From Tepidiphilus sp. J10 (GTDB taxonomy: Bacteria; Pseudomonadota; Gammaproteobacteria; Burkholderiales; Thiobacillaceae): DNA of 64,000 bases. The stretch lies in the NCBI GenBank assembly GCA_945897955.1, contig CAMDGQ010000002.1, positions 1 through 64,000 on the forward strand, given 5' to 3'. The notes beneath the pieces were generated by a model that saw nothing but the letters and a program-made list of their open reading frames with translations, did no database searches and was not told the origin of the DNA. Shown in pieces: positions 61,207-64,000 of the stretch. The position numbers and the translations under genes are program-made. Within the stretch, counting starts at the first letter, position 1; every line of letters starts with the position of its first letter.

Positions 61207-63717
61207 TCATGGCCTGGCGACGCCTTCCGCGTCCTTCAGAAACGCCAGGGAATACGGCGCCTCGCGACCGAGTTCCAGAGACAGGGCGTTGATGGTCTTC
61301 TTCATTTCCAGCATGTCCAATTCGCGGCCCACCGTGGCGCGATTGAAACGTTGCAGTTCCTCGTTGCTGCGGCATAGCTCGTCTTCGGCCCTTTTCCGCT
61401 CGCTGATGTCACGGGCGATGCCGAGCACGCCGATGACCTTGCCCGCGTTGTCGCGAATCGGGGTCTTGATGGTGTGCAGCCATTCCCGGTGCCCGTCGCT
61501 GGCGAAGGTGACTTCCTCCTCGTTGCTGCATGGGCCGTTCGCCTGAATGGCGGCCTGGTCATGGGCGCGGAAGAAATCGGCCAGTTCCGCCGGCACGAAA
61601 TCATGGTCGGTCTTGCCGATGATGTTCGCCTCCTGCGCGCCGAAAAACGCTTCAAAACGCGGGTTGCAGGCCTGATAGACGCCATGGATGTCCTTCAGCC
61701 AGACCAGATCGGGCAGGGTGTTGACCAGTGTGCGCAGACGATTGCCGGTTTCTTCCAGCGCCAGTTGGGCCAGCCGCTTTTCCGTGATGTCCCGGTCCAG
61801 TCCCCGGTAGCCGACCAGCACGCCATCTGCGTCGAGGATGGGCATGCCGTTGGTGGAGATATGCAGCCGCCGGCCGTCCTTGTGCAGGTTGATGTTGTCC
61901 AGGTCGCGGAAGGGTTCGCGCCGCGCCGTCACTGCGGCGAACTCGACGGCCACACGTGCAGCTTCGTCGGGCGGCATGAAATCGAAGGGCGTTTTGCCGA
62001 GTACCTCCTCAGGGGCGTAGCCGAGCAGTTCGCGCACCCCCTCGGAGGCATAGGTGAAACGGCCTTCGGCATCCACTTCCCAGACCCAGTCCGCGGTCGC
62101 CTCGACGATGTCGTGGAAGCGCTGTTCGCTGGCGCGCAGGGCGTCTTCCGCCTGTTTGCGCTCGGTAATGTCCCGAGCAATGCCGAGCAGACCGATGATC
62201 CTGCCTTCCGTATCGTACAGCGGCCGTTTGCTGATCCAAACAGTGCGCAAGCCACCGACCAGGGGCAGGGTTTCCTCCAGTTCCAGGCTGATGCCGTCGT
62301 CCAGCACCCGGCGATTGTCTGCGGTCATGCGCTGAATCGAATCGGGTGGAAAGACGCTGTCGACCCCGCGGCCAAGGACGTCCTCGGCAGCCATGCCGGC
62401 CTGGCGTTCGCCGGACCGGTTGAACAGGACGAAGCGCTGTTCGGTATCCAGCACAAAGACAACATCCGGGGAAGCGTCGGCGATGGCGGCCAGGAAGTTG
62501 AGCGCGCGCAGGCGCTCGGCCTGCGCCTGCCGGGCGACCTCGGCATGATCCAGTAGCTGGCGCTGTCGCCAAAGTCGTCCGGCCGCCAGCAGGATGAGCA
62601 GGATCAGAAGACCGCCCAGCGCGTTGACGCTCGCCACCGGGAGAAATGCAGCCAAAAGCGCGGATTGGTCCAGTTTGGTCAGCAGAAACCAGTCGCTGCC
62701 CGGCACGGGACGCATCACGGCGATCACCGCCACGCCCCGGTGATCGAGGCCGCGCACGAAACCATCCGCTGCGGATTCGCCGCGCAGCGCGCTGGCAGCG
62801 GCCAGTTCAGGGTCTTTCATGCTTTCGGCGCGCCATGGGGTCTGTCCGCTGCCTGGCAGGGCGTCTTCCAGGCTGAGTATCTGGTCGCCCTGACGCCGCA
62901 GCAGCAGGACTTCGGCCCCGGCGGCCTCGGTCGGTCTTGCTCGCCGAATGCCGGCCAGCCAGCCGTGAAAATCCGTATGCAGGACGACGATGGGGGCGGG
63001 CGTCACATGCCGCAATGGCGCCGCGTAATCAAGGCGGGCATGCCCCGCCTGGTCCTGGTAGGGATCGACGCGAGCGATGCGGCCGTCCCCCACGGCTGCT
63101 GCTGCCGCCCGCAGTTGGTCGGATGCGCCGGGCGCACCGGGCGAGCTCCACAGGTGCCGGCCCTGTTCGTCCAGCAGGCTGACTGCCAGGTAACCGCGCT
63201 GTTCGGCCAGGAGTTGCAGACGTTTGTGCAATTCGTCCCAGGCTTTGCTGTCCGAGCGGTCGCGCCAGGCGCGATACAGGTCTGCGTAATGGGCGCTGCT
63301 GGCGATGAACTCGGCATCCAGCCGGCCTGTTCTCAGCCAGTCGGCAGTGCGCTGGGCCTTGAGGTCGGCGAGGTTGTTCAGGCGTTCGGCCGCCAGATCC
63401 CGCTCATGCTGATAAGCATGCAACAGGGCCAGGGTCGTGAGACCGGCCACCAGGACGACCAGGGTCGGCTCCAGCCAATAGCGGCGCCGCTCGGCGATGT
63501 CCGGCGCGCTGCCGCGCCGGCGCAGCAGGACATGCAGCAAGAGGCTGGTGGTCGCCACGAAGGCCAGGCCCTTGAGCGTGCCGGCCAGAGCGCGCGCATT
63601 CGCCTCCGGCAACAGCCAGAGGACGACCTGATCGGAAAGCAGTATCCACAGGGTGCCGAAAGTGGCATAGATCAGTACCACCGCGAGGCCGTCGGGCAGG
63701 GAGCGGGAGGGTTTCAT
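61207..63717 (-). CDS. Large membrane multi-PAS sensor without kinase or cyclase domain
   Basis: An 836-aa protein. Two or three membrane helices at the N-terminus (VVLIYATFGTLWILLSDQVV), a periplasmic domain to about 375 (Cache-like), another helix (SVNALGGLLILLILLAAG), and PAS domains at about 420-545, 545-670 and 675-795. A C-terminal segment follows (ELQRFNRATVGRELDMLEMK, then ELGREAPYSLAFL). ATG 63717 was chosen because an upstream frame adds 26 poor residues. It is 19 bp downstream of the partial HD-GYP gene. Confidence 0.87.
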   Translation of the reverse strand: MKPSRSLPDGLAVVLIYATFGTLWILLSDQVVLWLLPEANARALAGTLKGLAFVATTSLLLHVLLRRRGSAPDIAERRRYWLEPTLVVLVAGLTTLALLHAYQHERDLAAERLNNLADLKAQRTADWLRTGRLDAEFIASSAHYADLYRAWRDRSDSKAWDELHKRLQLLAEQRGYLAVSLLDEQGRHLWSSPGAPGASDQLRAAAAAVGDGRIARVDPYQDQAGHARLDYAAPLRHVTPAPIVVLHTDFHGWLAGIRRARPTEAAGAEVLLLRRQGDQILSLEDALPGSGQTPWRAESMKDPELAAASALRGESAADGFVRGLDHRGVAVIAVMRPVPGSDWFLLTKLDQSALLAAFLPVASVNALGGLLILLILLAAGRLWRQRQLLDHAEVARQAQAERLRALNFLAAIADASPDVVFVLDTEQRFVLFNRSGERQAGMAAEDVLGRGVDSVFPPDSIQRMTADNRRVLDDGISLELEETLPLVGGLRTVWISKRPLYDTEGRIIGLLGIARDITERKQAEDALRASEQRFHDIVEATADWVWEVDAEGRFTYASEGVRELLGYAPEEVLGKTPFDFMPPDEAARVAVEFAAVTARREPFRDLDNINLHKDGRRLHISTNGMPILDADGVLVGYRGLDRDITEKRLAQLALEETGNRLRTLVNTLPDLVWLKDIHGVYQACNPRFEAFFGAQEANIIGKTDHDFVPAELADFFRAHDQAAIQANGPCSNEEEVTFASDGHREWLHTIKTPIRDNAGKVIGVLGIARDISERKRAEDELCRSNEELQRFNRATVGRELDMLEMKKTINALSLELGREAPYSLAFLKDAEGVARP

Positions 63718-63736
63718 GCCGGGGCGGAAAAATCGG

Positions 63737-64000
63737 TTATGGCGCTTCGTCCTTGCAGCTCCGGGCGATGGCGACGAAATCTTCGTAATGGGCAAGAAAG
63801 GCCGCTGCCATGTCGGGATCGAAATGTCCGCCGGAGCCCGCTTCGATGATGGCGCGGGCCGACGCGGAAGACAGGGCTGGTTTGTAGACGCGTGGCGAGA
63901 TCAGCGCGTCGAACACATCCGCCAGGGCCATCAGCCGGGCGGAAACCGGGATGGCATCGCCGGCAAGGCCGTCCGGGTAGCCGGTGCCGTCCCATTTTTC
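63737..64000 (-). CDS. HD-GYP domain protein, C-terminal part only
   Basis: The last 87 codons of a gene that runs off the right edge. [18 protein letters not shown] and [16 protein letters not shown] are the HD-GYP signature, with a normal C-terminal helix. The missing front probably holds the HD motif and perhaps a receiver domain. A cyclic-di-GMP phosphodiesterase of this kind heading the PAS operon gives a likely output for the sensors. Confidence 0.88.
   Translation of the reverse strand, partial: EKWDGTGYPDGLAGDAIPVSARLMALADVFDALISPRVYKPALSSASARAIIEAGSGGHFDPDMAAAFLAHYEDFVAIARSCKDEAP

Overview
The window looks like chromosome of a flagellated, respiring betaproteobacterium. Supporting signs are the petABC-sspAB gene order, an flhBAFG-fliA-motCD flagellar block, an Rnf complex with a pyruvate:ferredoxin oxidoreductase, and GC-rich, tightly packed genes with many 4-bp start/stop overlaps. 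A member of the Nitrosomonadales (the sulfur- or iron-oxidising relatives of Gallionella, Sideroxydans and Sulfuricella) would fit, but that placement is inference. No rRNA, CRISPR array, transposase or prophage was seen.

Layout. 1-1159: two tandem nucleotidyltransferase/HEPN (MntA/HepT-like) modules, the second cut by the window edge. 1251-3519: a 52-aa ORF, a beta-CASP metallo-beta-lactamase RNase-like protein and an RfaH/NusG paralogue. 3801-3915: tRNA-Met with its terminator. 4117-7195: an export-type operon (two secreted thioredoxin-fold proteins, TolC-like protein, HlyD-like adaptor). 7400-8971: a large PilZ-like protein. 9009-16833: flagellar block flhB-flhA-flhF-flhG-fliA-motC-motD on the minus strand. 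17019-21594: lipoprotein, tRNA-Thr, sspB, sspA and the cytochrome bc1 operon. 21799-22968: a DegS/HtrA-like protease.

23073-30139 is a compact five-gene plus-strand signalling operon: REC/HD-GYP protein, PhnD-type periplasmic binding protein, membrane hybrid kinase, H-NOX haem sensor and a soluble hybrid kinase with two receiver domains and an HPt domain. It reads as a two-input (periplasmic ligand plus nitric oxide) phosphorelay feeding cyclic-di-GMP turnover, and is the most interesting system in the window. flgMN and a small metal-binding protein follow (30288-31290), then a methionine gamma-lyase with an overlapping response regulator on the minus strand, and two small plus-strand genes.

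33710-44249 is one minus-strand unit: rnfB, a 1664-aa pyruvate:ferredoxin oxidoreductase with an extra C-terminal ferredoxin-like domain, then rnfC-D-G-E-A and a small Cys-rich membrane protein. A LysR regulator is divergent at its head. This order suggests that 2-oxoacid oxidation, ferredoxin and the ion-pumping Rnf complex are expressed together. 45354-52475 holds an HDOD protein, a prpC-like citrate-family synthase, an orphan sucB-type E2 and mfd. 52580-64000 is a minus-strand set of multi-PAS sensors: HD-GYP regulator (partial), two PAS proteins without an output domain, a histidine kinase, a small response regulator and a 1169-aa hybrid kinase. Copies of a REP-like repeat lie at and within this block.
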